From: Bacteroidota bacterium | GTDB taxonomy: Bacteria > Bacteroidota > Ignavibacteria > OLB7 | Assembly: GCA_018266795.1 (NCBI GenBank) | Contig: JAFDZV010000004.1 | Location: 325,445-389,444, forward strand | Direction: 5' to 3' | Length of the DNA: 64,000 nt | Part shown: piece after piece, positions 52,701-63,100 of the stretch | Numbering within the stretch: the stretch's first letter is position 1 | Layout of the letters: every line of letters starts with the position of its first letter | Position numbers and translations under genes: made by a program | Notes under the pieces: model-generated | Databases searched by the model: none | What the model was told of the DNA's origin: nothing | What the model saw: the letters and a program-made list of their open reading frames with translations, nothing else

Positions 52701-53038
52701 TCGTTCCGGAAGATGGTGAAGGAGTGCCCGTCGTATCGGTTGACGCCATCCTGTGTTGCAAGCCAGATGAAGCCGAGCCTGTCCTGCAGGATCGCGAGGA
52801 TGTTGTTGTGCGACACCTGCCCCTGCTGCGCGGTGATCCGGTCGATCTTCAGATTCTGTTCCTGTGCGGATGCCTGCCGGCTGCACAGTGCGATGCCGAG
52901 GATTGCAGCCGAAAGCGCGGCAAGGAACGCACGGCGCGAACAGCGAAGTGCCGGAGGAAAGACATGCCCACAATGGCCGTGCCTGCCTCCACCTCCATGC
53001 TCGCCGTGCCCGGGCCGCCGGCTGAGATCCTCCGTCAT
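49745..53038 (-). CDS. Periplasmic-propeller LytS-type sensor histidine kinase
   Basis: A 1097-residue membrane sensor. Signal (about 32-59) has SRRAFLAALSAA, a twin-arginine-like motif. Then come about fourteen two-component-regulator-propeller repeats (about 70-725; recurring RLWIGTSGGGFNRFDPATG patterns), a Y_Y_Y sandwich domain (about 735-830) with YRYMLEGFDSDW, one membrane helix (about 838-858), and the His_kinase domain with His886 in QMNPHFIFNSLNSI, followed by an ATPase domain with PYVENAIKHGL and DNGVGR. It resembles the Bacteroides SusR/hybrid sensors without the fused regulator. The ligand is probably an extracytoplasmic polymer or surface signal. It is coupled to the LytTR gene. 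Confidence 0.93.
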   Translation of the reverse strand: MTEDLSRRPGHGEHGGGGRHGHCGHVFPPALRCSRRAFLAALSAAILGIALCSRQASAQEQNLKIDRITAQQGQVSHNNILAILQDRLGFIWLATQDGVNRYDGHSFTIFRNDPTDSLSIADGSVDCIFEDSRGMLWFGTQGAGLDCYDRITNRFTHYRHDPRNPNSIGEGIVTSICEDGSGRLWIGTSATDAGVSVLEPVTGRVERLTHQPDDPHSLSSDFVTAVCRDSSGRIWVGTYDGGMNLYDPSICGFINHHTIPAFNSAPLEQIRQLYAEPDGTIWVLAFRRLYLLNPRDNSVGKFDQYHISDTPRVALTTVFRDRSGTLWIGTSGRGGVVVDSAHHRMFGFTNHPSNPNSLSSNQINCFAEDNSGNIWIGTNLGVCKVNRRRWQFQNYLYDPYDPTSIGASVVRSIFIDSRRRIWIGTAGDGINRVDSGSRVAMHYSVGNTPTNLTDVTINTAYPDALGRVWFGTNKGLNALDTATGTFRRYEHSDADTTSLTLGGIWSILDDRDGGIWVGSMGGLNRFDPATGRAIHYRNNPADTNSLSNDKILCMLRDHLGRIWVGTDFGLNLFDPLTGRCRRYVSVPSDTRTLSNNRIWFIHEDRHGILWIGTSGGGFNRFDPATGIAKRYMERDGLINNTVCAIVEDDRERLWISTNNGLSRFDPASGRFRNYYSDDGLAIYDFHFKACARDTEGYIYFGGTYGLLRFHPDSLDLNRTEPALRITSFKTVDTAFHLDTSAVFKRRIDLEHNNNFFTIEFAALDFTNPSRNVYRYMLEGFDSDWREADGTRPIAEYTNVPPGSYRFRLEGSNCDGVWNHAGLTLGIEVHPAFWQTWAFLICCLAAVALLITLAALYRIRDVRRKERLNRKLVEYQLQALRAQMNPHFIFNSLNSILHFIVGHDTESAHRYLSKFSRLMRATLENSKAETISLADELEQLRLYLDLESLRFDNSFTYRITVDPAINTNNMEVPPMLIQPYVENAIKHGLAHRSSPGTLTIDFRQTPAHLVCSIIDNGVGRIRAAQIQKNALVDHRSYGMEITRNRLDTLSLLSRQRYTLEVTDLVDPTGAAAGTRIDLYIPQDVAAGEEHPSSEEAQS

Positions 53039-53659
53039 GATGAGTGGGTCGATACGTCGCTGCGTGATGTGTCTCTACCACCGAGCCGATATTGTTGCCG
53101 GTTGGCAACGGGGCGCCGGTCCGCTGGGAAACGTGAGCTGCGCCAAAAAGCTACAGAAACATCTAGGGTTGCGCAATGCGACGACGTTGGGTGTGGCATC
53201 TCGTTGCGGTGTCTCGACGTCTCGCCCCGGCCTGAGCGCCGGTTCGCGCCGCGGGCGATTGGGTAGCGTCACAGTTTGCGTATCAGCACCGTCGGGTCGC
53301 CCTGAGAACATCAACCTCGAATGCGTCGAGGTATCTATCAGCAATGCTTCGCCCGTGGTCATCGCGTGCACGGCGAAGCCGTGGCGACCGTTCCCGCTGG
53401 GTGCATCGTTCCGCCGGGCGGATTGTGATGCCGGCCGGAACAGGTTGTCACGTCCCGGCTTCGCCTCTGCTGCGCGGGGTCTCGCGAAGACGATCGATGT
53501 ACGTGGTGGCACAATGCCTGGAGTCACGAGCAGCCGCAGGCGGGGGAAGCCTCCGCTGCTGGTGATTGCCGGTGCGATACGAATGTGGCAGGCACGCGAG
53601 CGATGCCGCTCGCCGGTTCTGTCACGGCGGAACGGGTGAGGTGGATCGGGCGAACGCCT
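53039..53659. other. Long intergenic stretch without a supported gene
   Basis: 621 bases between the stop of the gene at 53660 and the kinase start. Frames on both strands are Arg/Pro/Ser-rich without domains, and I judge them non-coding. A small CACGGC, GAA, GCCGTG hairpin (53369-53383) is the only structure noted. The promoter of the kinase must lie here. Confidence 0.45.
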
Positions 53660-55543
53660 TCACTCCGTGATGGTGTTCCGGTTGAAATCCAGTATCCGCT
53701 TCCTGTTCCCGGCATGCAGTTCGATTACTCTGCTTCCGGCGATGCTGTACATGTTCGGTCCGTTGAACAGATGGACGGCATCGAAATTCACCGCGCTGCC
53801 ATTCACATGCAGCGTAAGGGAATCGAGCTGCGATCCCGCAACGCTGAACCGCACTCCTGTCCGGGTTCGAACGTCCAGAACGTTCTCGTCGGTTCGCGGA
53901 GTCCGGCACCAGCGGGGCGGCTCACGGTGCGCCTCCCTGAATGCCGCGAACGAAAGTTCCGCCGCGCGCGCGCACTCCACCACATAGCCGGTGAGGGAAT
54001 CCACCGGCGCCGGGAGCCGCAGGCGCCAGTTGATCTTCTCCTCCATCCAGATCCGCTCGGCGGCAAGGGGGTAGATGGCCACGAAGGCATCTCCCATGCG
54101 GCAGAAGATCCAGCCGCTGTCGGAACGATCGCACTCGTCCAGCGACTTCGGGAGGAACAGATCCACGTGATGCGTGCTCGCCTCGGCAGGGATGGCGTAC
54201 AGCGCCGCAAGCATGTTCCGGTACTGCACGATGTGCTCGTACGGCGAGCCGCCAACCCACTTGTTCTCGTTGGTATAGCTCCCCTTCGTCCTCGCGATGG
54301 AGCCTACGATCAGTTCCGGCTCCTCGGGGAAGAACATGCCGGCCTCCATGGCGGACCATTGCGGGTGGAGGCCGAAGATGGTGTTGTTCGGTTTCGGCGA
54401 TGCGAACGTGACATCCCAGGAGTGCTGCTGGATCGGCTGCAGCAGGCCGCCCGGCACCGAGCCCAGGCAGTAGTCCGGCGTCATGAAGTCGTACTTCCCG
54501 GCAAGCGTGTAGCGCTCGCTGCTGGAACGCATCTTCGCGCGCGAACGCTTCAACTCCGTGTGAACGAACGCGGTGTCGCGATCGTGCGCGATTGCACGAA
54601 TGATCGGGGGGCATTGAAAGCCGCTCAGCGCGGCGAACGTCAGCTCGTTGCCGAGGCCGTTCGGCATTGCAAGCGAATCCTCGAAATAGAATCCCGCGTA
54701 CGTTCCGGCCTCCGCCCTTCGCGGATCGATAACGCTGTTGTCGCCATGGCGCGAGTGAGCGCCGCAGTACGATCCGTTCAGGTACTCCGCCGCGAAGTCC
54801 GCGAGAAGATATTCGATCATCATATCCACCCGCTTGCGCAGCAGCGGATCGTTGGTGAAGTCGCGCAGAACCAGCAGCGGCGTGATGTACAGGTAGACGT
54901 AGCGCGGCGAATCCCACTCGGTGACGCTGTTCGCCGCAACGTCGTCGATCCAGTGATCGATGTACTCCTTCGCGTCCGCATAGTTCTCTGCGGAACTCTT
55001 TCCGTTGAACCAATCGCCGCGTCCCAGCTCCGGCCACTCCTGGCTGAAGAGGAGGATCGCCGAGTAGTACATCAGGTAGTGATTCTCCGTATCGCCGCGA
55101 TACGGAGAGTAGCTTTTCATCATCCCCCGGAAGCGCCCGCGCCAGTAGCTGTTCAGACGGTCCTTGCAGTGGAAGTAGAATCCCACCGCCGGATACAGCC
55201 AGAACATGTCCCCTACCGGATGCGTGAGGAACGTATCCACCAGCTGCCATGCAAATGCCGTGTCGATATTCAGCTTCAGCTTTGCGGCGGCAACGGGGAG
55301 GAAGTTCGCTCGATCGTCCGCAACGGCCTTCAGCGCCTTGAAGCGCAGTTCAGCGGAGGGAGTGGCCGGCCAGGCCGTGCGATGCGATGGCGACTCCTGC
55401 GACTGCGCTGCCGCCCGCATCGTGCACAACGCGGCGCAGAGGAGAAGCAGGGCCGGCGCCGGGATGCAGCAGACATATCGTTGTGCGACATATCGAGCCG
55501 CTGCGGCAGTCCGGCCGAATGCGGTGCGTTTCCAGTTCACCAT
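53660..55543 (-). CDS. Secreted protein of unknown function, possible alpha/alpha toroid
   Basis: A 627-residue exported protein. The hydrophobic segment PAPALLLLCAALCTMRAAAQ (about 28-48) is the signal. Residues about 60-420 are rich in helices with aromatic and acidic pairs (NHYLMYYSAILLFSQEWPE, WDSPRYVYLYITPLLVL, GSYCGAHSRHGDN, PDYCLGS), and about 420-627 are strand-rich. This helical-toroid-plus-sandwich layout is seen in polysaccharide lyases and heparinase-like proteins, but I cannot identify catalytic residues, so this is only a suggestion. GGAGG lies 8 bases before the ATG at 55543. The start overlaps the stop of the gene upstream by 7 bases, so the two form an operon. Confidence 0.6.
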   Translation of the reverse strand: MVNWKRTAFGRTAAAARYVAQRYVCCIPAPALLLLCAALCTMRAAAQSQESPSHRTAWPATPSAELRFKALKAVADDRANFLPVAAAKLKLNIDTAFAWQLVDTFLTHPVGDMFWLYPAVGFYFHCKDRLNSYWRGRFRGMMKSYSPYRGDTENHYLMYYSAILLFSQEWPELGRGDWFNGKSSAENYADAKEYIDHWIDDVAANSVTEWDSPRYVYLYITPLLVLRDFTNDPLLRKRVDMMIEYLLADFAAEYLNGSYCGAHSRHGDNSVIDPRRAEAGTYAGFYFEDSLAMPNGLGNELTFAALSGFQCPPIIRAIAHDRDTAFVHTELKRSRAKMRSSSERYTLAGKYDFMTPDYCLGSVPGGLLQPIQQHSWDVTFASPKPNNTIFGLHPQWSAMEAGMFFPEEPELIVGSIARTKGSYTNENKWVGGSPYEHIVQYRNMLAALYAIPAEASTHHVDLFLPKSLDECDRSDSGWIFCRMGDAFVAIYPLAAERIWMEEKINWRLRLPAPVDSLTGYVVECARAAELSFAAFREAHREPPRWCRTPRTDENVLDVRTRTGVRFSVAGSQLDSLTLHVNGSAVNFDAVHLFNGPNMYSIAGSRVIELHAGNRKRILDFNRNTITE

Positions 55544-56598
55544 TCCTTCCTCCGCAGTGTCCAGACAATCGATCCCTCCAGTCCGCTCTGCACCCAGGAA
55601 TTGCCGGCCATGCGGAACAGACCGTCGCCGTAGGTGCCGGCAACAAGGGTGTCGTTCGCCATCACCAGCGCATGCACGATGGGGTTGGCGATGTTCGCCG
55701 TCCGTTCCTCGCAGCGCGGCGTGCAGGCGTTGTACAGCCATACGCCGCTGTCGCCCGCCACATAGGCGGAGGCTCCGCCTGCCGAAATCATTGCGTACAC
55801 GTTCATGCGCGGGCAGCCGGGAAGCTGCGCCGGCGCTCCGCGCGCGGGGCCGGCTGCAGCAACCATCACACCCTCACCGGTGGCATACATCCGGCAGCCC
55901 CCTCGTGAAGCGCTGCAGGAGCCGTCCGCGCATCCAACGATGCCGAGAATGCCGCGCGGCTCCGTGAACGAGCCCATTGCCTGCCATGATGAGCCGTGGT
56001 CCGTGGAGCGGAAGAATCGGTTCTCTCCCGCCACAACCAGCTCGTTGCCCGGGCCGGGCGTTTGCAGACGATAGGTATACCCACCGTGCAGTTCGCCGGG
56101 CGGATTCTCCCAGTGGTCGCCGCCGTCGCCCGAACGCCAGAAGCCGAACGCCGTTGCCGCATAGATCCAGCGCGGATCGTGCTGGTCCACCATCACATCC
56201 ATCACCTCGGTCATGCGCCAGTCCGTCACGATCCTCCATGTTGCTCCGAAGTCCGTGCTTCTGTGAACGCCGTTCCCCGCCGCCATGAACAGGATACGGC
56301 CGCGCGATGAATCGACAGCATCCATGCTGTAACCCTTCACGTTGCGCGGGCCAAGCTGTCGCCACGTGTGCGCGTTGTCCGTGCTTACGAACAGGCCGCT
56401 TTGAAGTGTGCTGGCGCCGACTGCGTAACGGGGGGTGGCGAGTACAACGGCATAGAACGTGGTTGCTCCTGCCGGTTGCTGGAGAAGCGCAGCCCATAGG
56501 GCCGTTGCGAACAACAGAGCGGTACGATAGCTGCACGGCGTTGCCTGCGCCGTGCGCTGATGGTTGCGACTGGATGCCCAGTCGTGTTGATACGGCAT
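55537..56598 (-). CDS. Exported BNR/Asp-box propeller protein
   Basis: A 353-residue protein. The hydrophobic segment ALLFATALWAALLQQPAGA (about 27-46) is the signal. The rest is a sortilin/sialidase-like beta-propeller: the Asp-box pattern S-x-D-x-G-x-x-W recurs (STDNAHTWRQL, STDFGATWRIV, SGDGGDHWEN, STDHGSSWQAM). Sialidase catalytic arginines are not evident, so a binding role is more likely. Several cysteines between about 240 and 310 may form disulphides. It precedes and overlaps the toroid-like gene by 7 bases. Confidence 0.75.
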   Translation of the reverse strand: MPYQHDWASSRNHQRTAQATPCSYRTALLFATALWAALLQQPAGATTFYAVVLATPRYAVGASTLQSGLFVSTDNAHTWRQLGPRNVKGYSMDAVDSSRGRILFMAAGNGVHRSTDFGATWRIVTDWRMTEVMDVMVDQHDPRWIYAATAFGFWRSGDGGDHWENPPGELHGGYTYRLQTPGPGNELVVAGENRFFRSTDHGSSWQAMGSFTEPRGILGIVGCADGSCSASRGGCRMYATGEGVMVAAAGPARGAPAQLPGCPRMNVYAMISAGGASAYVAGDSGVWLYNACTPRCEERTANIANPIVHALVMANDTLVAGTYGDGLFRMAGNSWVQSGLEGSIVWTLRRKEW

Positions 56599-57085
56599 TA
56601 TCGAATCCGTGAATCTTGTGCTTCGCTGGCTCCGGAGCCTCCGCCGAGCAGGGCGGCATGGTGCGCGGCCGTTCGGCGCTGCCGGCACGGCGGGTTGGCG
56701 GTTGGCAGTCCGCCATGATCCGCGTCGATGTACGACTGGCGTACGATCGCCGGCAATTCGCTGCAGGCAATCAACCGGTTCGCATCCTCGATCAACAGCG
56801 ATCGGTCCGCGAAGCCGGCAATGCCCGGCAGTAATGGAAAGCTAATCGGAATTTTTGATAGAGACGAGCCGCAGCCATTTCGGCCGGAGCTGAACGAGGG
56901 TCTGAACGGGATGAGTCGAGTATTGCCGTTCCTGGACGGCGTAGGGAAGATAGGTTCCGGGCATGCGCCATGCCACTATCGATGAGCAGTTGGAGGATTA
57001 TCCGATGTGGATGAACGGATTCCCGTGACCGGCGGCGCCACGGCGGTCCAATGCCCGTGGGCGCAGGGCGGCTTGCAGCCGGCCG
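56599..57085. other. Intergenic stretch between sprA and the propeller operon
   Basis: I see no gene. Several short Arg/Pro/Gly-rich frames on both strands lack domains. The 13-bp repeat array begins at the right edge of this stretch. The promoter for the 55537-56598 operon should be here, but no clear element was found. Confidence 0.4.
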
Positions 57086-57190
57086 CCCCTTGGCGGCGCC
57101 CCTTGGCGGCGCCCCTTGGCGGCGCCCCTCGGCGGCGCCCCTCGGCGGCGCCCCTTAGCGTCGTCTCTTGGCGGCCGCCCCCTAGCGGCC
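57086..57190. repeat. 13-bp GC-rich tandem repeat overlapping the sprA stop codon
   Basis: Eight units based on CCCCTTGGCGGCG: units 1-3 identical (57086-57124), units 4-5 with one change (TC for TT), and units 6-8 increasingly diverged, the last having 14 bases. The final unit contains the sprA stop codon (57182-57184 read on the minus strand) and its last codons. Adjacent units place GGCGCC sites in inverted arrangement, so the array can form many alternative hairpins and may end sprA transcription. Confidence 0.9.
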
Positions 57191-60100
57191 GCCCGAGATG
57201 CCGATCCGAAGATCGATCCCCACCCGGGTTGTGCTGCGGCTGATGTCGCGCGAACCGGCGGCATCGGGGATCGTTGCCTCGTAGCTCACGAACGCAGAGG
57301 CCTGCACCGTGTTCGAGAGTGTGTAGCGGAACTGCGGACGGCAGCTGATGCGCGTGGATCCGTCGTTGTTCCCCTCCGGCTGGAAGTTCGTCAGATCGAA
57401 CCGCTTCCGGTTGGTTCTGCCGTACGTGAAGTTCAACTGGAACTCCACGTCGTTCTTCAGATTGAGCCCGAAGAGTGGAAGCGAGAGGCCGCGCTTCTGA
57501 TAGGCGAACTGCAGCTCCAGATCGTTCTTCAACTCCTTGGAGACTTCGCTCCGGTCCGATGTGATCAGCGAGAAATCGCTCGTAGTGCGATACGTGATCG
57601 AGCCGCTCATCGTTCCCTTCCAGTAGTCCGGAAGGCCGGTCACGTTGATCTGAATCAGGGGCGAGAACCCGCGCGAGACAGTCTGCGATTCCGGTATCTC
57701 ACCTTGGTCCGTGATCCGATAGTTCTCCGTGTACTGGCTCTTGTATTCGTGCCGCACGGAGACGCTGGACGCCCAGCCCGAGAAGAAGGGGAGCTTCTGC
57801 AGGTTGTTCCAGGTGAACCGCCAGTTCACGCGCGGGAGGTATCGCGCAAGATTGCCGGGAAGCCAGTTGAATGCCTCCAGCTGCTGCTCGAAGATGCGGG
57901 AGGTAAGCTCCGTCAGTTTCCGGTTGTAGACGTTCAATGCGGAGTCCGAGCCGGGCCCGGACGGAGCAGGGCCCAACCCACCGCGCTGCTGGATGTATGC
58001 ATTGGCGATCCCCTCGATATCGTTGCCGAACGGATCGAACCCGAAGAAGCTCGGCAGGCTCAGGTAGGTGCGCGAGATCTTGCCCGTTGTGCGCGGGTTC
58101 GAGATCTCCTGCACCACGCCGTTGCCGTCCGTGGTGACGAAGTAATCCTTGTTGTACCCCCACTCCAGATTCCAGTTCAGCGTAAGCCGTGCATCGGTCC
58201 ACAGATCGCGATCGGTGGTTGCGGTGAGGCTGTTGTTCTGCGTGAAGCTGTTCGGTGCGAAGATGTTCGGCGCGCGGATCCCCTGCTCGCTTGTGACATC
58301 GACGAAGGGGAAACGCGAGGATGGATGGAACGAAAGCGTGCCGTTCGGATCGGAGGTAAGGCCGAGCTGATAGGCCGTGCCGGGACCGAAGTCCGGTGAC
58401 TCCGAGCGGAACAGAAGCGAGCGGCCCCAGAGATTCGAGACGCCGGTGGAGCCCACGATGCCCGGGTTGTTGGAACGATTCGCCTCGGTGAAGCTGAAGC
58501 GAACCGTCTGGAAGTCCAGCAGCGGAACCTTGATCAGATATCGCAGGATGTTCGTGATCACGCCTGCGCTGTCGGCGGCGCGGTCGTTGCCGAAGATCGC
58601 CGTGCCGATCGAGGCCAGCCGGACATCGAGGCCAAGCGTGGCGTTGCTGGTCCAGTCTGCGGACTTCGTGTATCCACCTACACGGCCGGCGGTGACAGGA
58701 ACCAGATCGTCGTGCCAGTGATACCGCACGGTGTAGTTCGCCGACGGCGTGAGGTAGCTCTCCGCGTTCGGGATGAAGGGGATGCGCGGCCGCGTGTTGA
58801 ACGTGATCTTCTGATTCAGATCCTGATCCAGTCCGAAGTTGAACAGGCGCCCTTCCTTCAGGAAGATCTCCTTCGCGATCTCGCCTCCCGTGCGCTGTGT
58901 GCCCATCAGATCGGTCTCCAGATGAGCCAGCGAACTGGTGGCGTCCACGGAGTAATCCGTGGTCACGTTCACGATGCCCCCCTCGGTCATCTGCCAGTTG
59001 AACTGCGCGTTGCGTGTGGCGTGGAAGTCGCGCACAACCGGGCTCGGCTCCGGGATATTGCGCAGCTGCTCCGTGGTGCGTCCGCGCGTGAACGATGTTC
59101 CGGCGCTCAACTGCGATGGAAGGAAGTTGATGCGGAAGTCCTTCCAGAAGTTCAGTACCGGCACGCTTCCAAGGAAGGTGAGCGGCTGCAGATCGTACTT
59201 CCGCGGGATGTCCACCGCGTAGCGCCCCTGAAACACCCACTGCCAGCGGAACCGCTGCTCCACGATCGGCGAACGCTCGCGCGTCTGGTCGTACGTGTAG
59301 CCGAACGTGAGGCGGTTCAGCAGATCCTTCACCATCCAGTTCTCGCCGGGGAAGTTGATCTTGATGTTGGAGAGGGCGAACCCATCCTGAACCACCAGCG
59401 TTTCGGTTGCATTGCGCAGACTGTCCGCCTGCTTGCGCGCGGAGTCCGGGTTTATGCCGGTCTGCTCGCCGATCTGCCGCACGGCGGCATCAACCTCCAC
59501 ATCGGACTGCGATACATAGCGTGGCTTCTCGATCTTCTCGGAGTGCTTGTATACCAGCGGGAGCGACGATCCCTTGAACGCGTTCGGCAGGAACTTCTCC
59601 ATCCGGAAATCCGAATTGAACGCCCAGTCCGTGGCCTCCACACGATTGCCGAACCGCTCCTCGAGTTGATGGAAGTTCGGGTTCACCCGTTTCACATTGT
59701 AGTTGAGCGTCCCAAGGTCCGCCAGTTTCGCGTTGGCCGCAAGCGTTGCGGCCCAGTCGCTCGCGTCCTCCGCGCTCGTAGCCCGCAGTTCATCCACCCA
59801 CATCGTGGTGGAGAGCGAGCCGGGGTAGGCATTGTTGACGATGCCGAACGCGATGAACTGCACGCGCGTGAGCGAGGGGATTCCCTTGATGAAGAACTTG
59901 TTCCCGGGCTGTCCCGGAACCGCGAAGCCGTCCGGGTTGGGCGCCTGCCCCTTGATTGCCGCCAGGTCGCCGAAGTTCACCGTGTATTCGTTCCATCCGC
60001 GGAGCAGCGGCACGCGATACTCGTAGTAGTTCAGCGAGTCCCAGCCGAAGCGCATGAACGCGATCACCTTCGGCGCCTGTCCCGGCGTGGGCTGATCGTC

Positions 60101-63100
60101 CATGTCGCCGCCGCCGTGCAGGAAGAACTTCATCTGCTTGTAGTTGAACACGTCGAACGGACGCGGGCGAACGCGGATGGCGCCGCGCGATTCGCCGCGA
60201 GCCAGATCCTTCACGCGGATGGTGAGCGACTGCTCGTTCTTCAGCACGTCCGTGCTATACTCGCGCTCCTGCTGCACGCCCGGCGGAATGGTGTAGAACT
60301 CCGGCGGCCCGGAGTTGTCCACCAGATTCACGAAGGCGATGTCCAGCTTCGGATCGCGCGCCGCATCACCCGTGGTCACGTCCACGATCGGCGTATTCAG
60401 GTTGCGCCAGTCGCTTCCAACCAGGTTCATCTCGGCGATGCGCACGTGCATGTGCGTCGGACTTTTGAACCAGATCCTCGCGAACTGCACGTTCGCGAAC
60501 GACGGCGATCCAACCGCGCGATAGCCGGTACGTATCGGAATGCGATACTGGCGCCAGCCGTTCGGGTTGTTGCCGCCGCCAACGATCTGCGGGTTCGTTG
60601 CCGGGTTGGGATCCAGATTGATCTCGTAGCTGAAGTACGTGTTGTCCAGATCCAGGCCGCGGTTGCCGTTCAGATCCTCGGTATCCGGGTACGGGCCCCG
60701 CTCCGGGCCGACGTTGTTCTCCAGCCCGTTCACGTTCGCGTAGTCCGCCTCGTTGTCGCTGCCGGGGGCGTTGAAGAAATAGTCGTCGCGCGAGGGATCG
60801 GGTTCGGCGGAGTTGTACCTGACGCGCTCCGAATCGTTGTTCATCGCGTCGATGCCGACATCCTCACCCTGGTTCAGAATATCGTCCAGCTGCGGATTGG
60901 TGGGCGTGATGCCGTCCTCCGTGTTGATCTTCTGATCGGGGATCACATCCTCCGAGATCTGCCCCAGATCCATGTACATCTTCATGTGCGGATCGTAACC
61001 CTCCACCTGCATCGTCACCTCGATGTAGTCGATATTCTCCTCATCGAGATTCGTAGTGTAGAACGAGAGGCTGCGCATCATGCCGCCCCATACGGAGTCG
61101 CGCGATACGGCGCCCTGCTCGTAGGGGAAGTTCATGTTGTACATGCCGCGGCGTTCGGGGTTGAACGCGAGATCGAGCACCGTTGTCTTCTGTGCCCCCT
61201 GCGCCACATCACGATTCGGCCAGATGTCCGTGGTGGCGGTGTTGGCGGGGATATGATTGTACCAGAAGAAATGCCCCTTGTGCGCAAGGCGGTTGGAGTC
61301 GTTGGTGCCGATCGCGGGATCCACCGGCGCGCTGGAGGGATGCCAGTAGCTGTAGCTTGTGCTGAGCTGGATCTGGCGCTTCGCGCCGGACTCGAAGTCG
61401 TCGATGTAGGCGGCCCCCTTGCCGAGATCGCTGGAGACGAGGCTGGCCTTCGTGTTCGGGTTCGGCATCACCAGTGCCCATTCGCCCTGCAGCGACAGCG
61501 TGGACATCTCTTTCGTGTCGATCAACGGCAGCGCGTCGATCGCCTTCGTGAGCCATCCCGCCTGATGTTCCACCGATCCGTCGAAGCCCAGCATCACATT
61601 CATCGTGGGCTCGTCGCCGGAGTAGATCTGCACCTTCTCGGTCTGCAGCGACTGCTCGTAGCGCATCAGCGTCATCCCCAGCTTCGCCTTGGTGTAGCGT
61701 TTGTGCAGCAGATCGTAGTCCGCGCGCAGGCCAAGCAGCGTCTTGACGGAGGTGGTGAGGAAGTCGTTCTGTTCGTACTCCACCACGATGTTGCCGGTGG
61801 AGTTGTTGGCGCGTGCGGAGATAAGCGTAACCTCGCCGAACACCGGGTCCACTCTGTAGTCGATATTCTCCTGCAGCGGCTGTCCGTTGGCGATCACGCG
61901 GATGGACGTAGGGGGCACGCCCCAGCCGGTTCCCAGCGGGATCTTGTTGCCGCCTGCGCCGGCGATCTCTCCATCGATCGTATAGCGGCTTGCCCGCTCG
62001 TCGCGCCGGGCCTCCTCGCGCGGACGGTCGTAGATCGCGTTGATCACGTAGTTCTCCGCATCACCGCCAAGCAGCGGGGAGGCGCGGAGCCCCTTGCGGA
62101 ACGGCTCGGACGAGGGGAAGATGATCTCCCCCTTCGCCGGATCGAAGAAGTAGGGGGAGTGAATATCGAAATCGCCATCGGCCTTCAACTCGTTGGAGCT
62201 GTTGTACCGGTCCACGCCCAGCACCGTCACCAGCCGCGGGCTGCCCCCCACCTTCAGTACCTCGCTGGTATCGGGCGGAACACCGTAGGTGATCTTGATG
62301 GTGGAGTTCTGCAGGTCGATGTTGCGGACGCCGGAAAGCTGATAGATGTTCTTCATCTGCCGCGCCCAGAGAATCTTGAACGTCGGCTGCATGTTGTTCA
62401 CGTAGATCAGCTTCAGCACCGTGCGCGATGTGTCGCTGCGCGATGTGGAGAGTTCTCCGTAGCTGCGGCCGTCCTGCGTGCGATAGGCAACGGCGTACAT
62501 CTTGTCCTGCTGCAGCGAGCGGATCGTCACCGTGCCGAGCAGGCGATCCACATCGTAGCCGCTGCCGGCATCCAGACGGCGGAACGCGCCAAGCTGGATG
62601 GAGCCGGAAACCGTCACCGGCGGGTAGCGCTTCGCGTTGTCGTAACGCTGGTTGGAGGTGATGGCGGGGAGCGTATCGTAGGCAACCGCCTGGATCTGGG
62701 CAGGGATGGATGCGTCCTTCACCTGCTCGTACACCTCGATGTCCGTGATGCTGTACGGCTGCATGTCCGGCGTCGCCGTCGGCACCGGGCTCGAGTAGTA
62801 CTCATCCCAGAAACGGGTGTAGACGGTGTCCAGCCAGAAGTGATTCTGAGCGTACTCGTACGGCTTGATCGCGATCGAGGTCTTCACCGATCCGCCGGAG
62901 ACCGTCACCGTCTTCTTCTCGCCGCGCTTCTGCGATGCGATCGCCGTAAGGTTGAGCGGTCCGAACTTGAACGCGGACTTTACGCCGAAGAGCGTCTGGC
63001 TGCCGCCGATCAGCGTGCTCGGCGTCTGCAGCTGCACATTGCCCGCCTCCACGTCCTGAATGATATCGTCGTCGGAACCGGGGCCGCCGCCGAATGCGAT

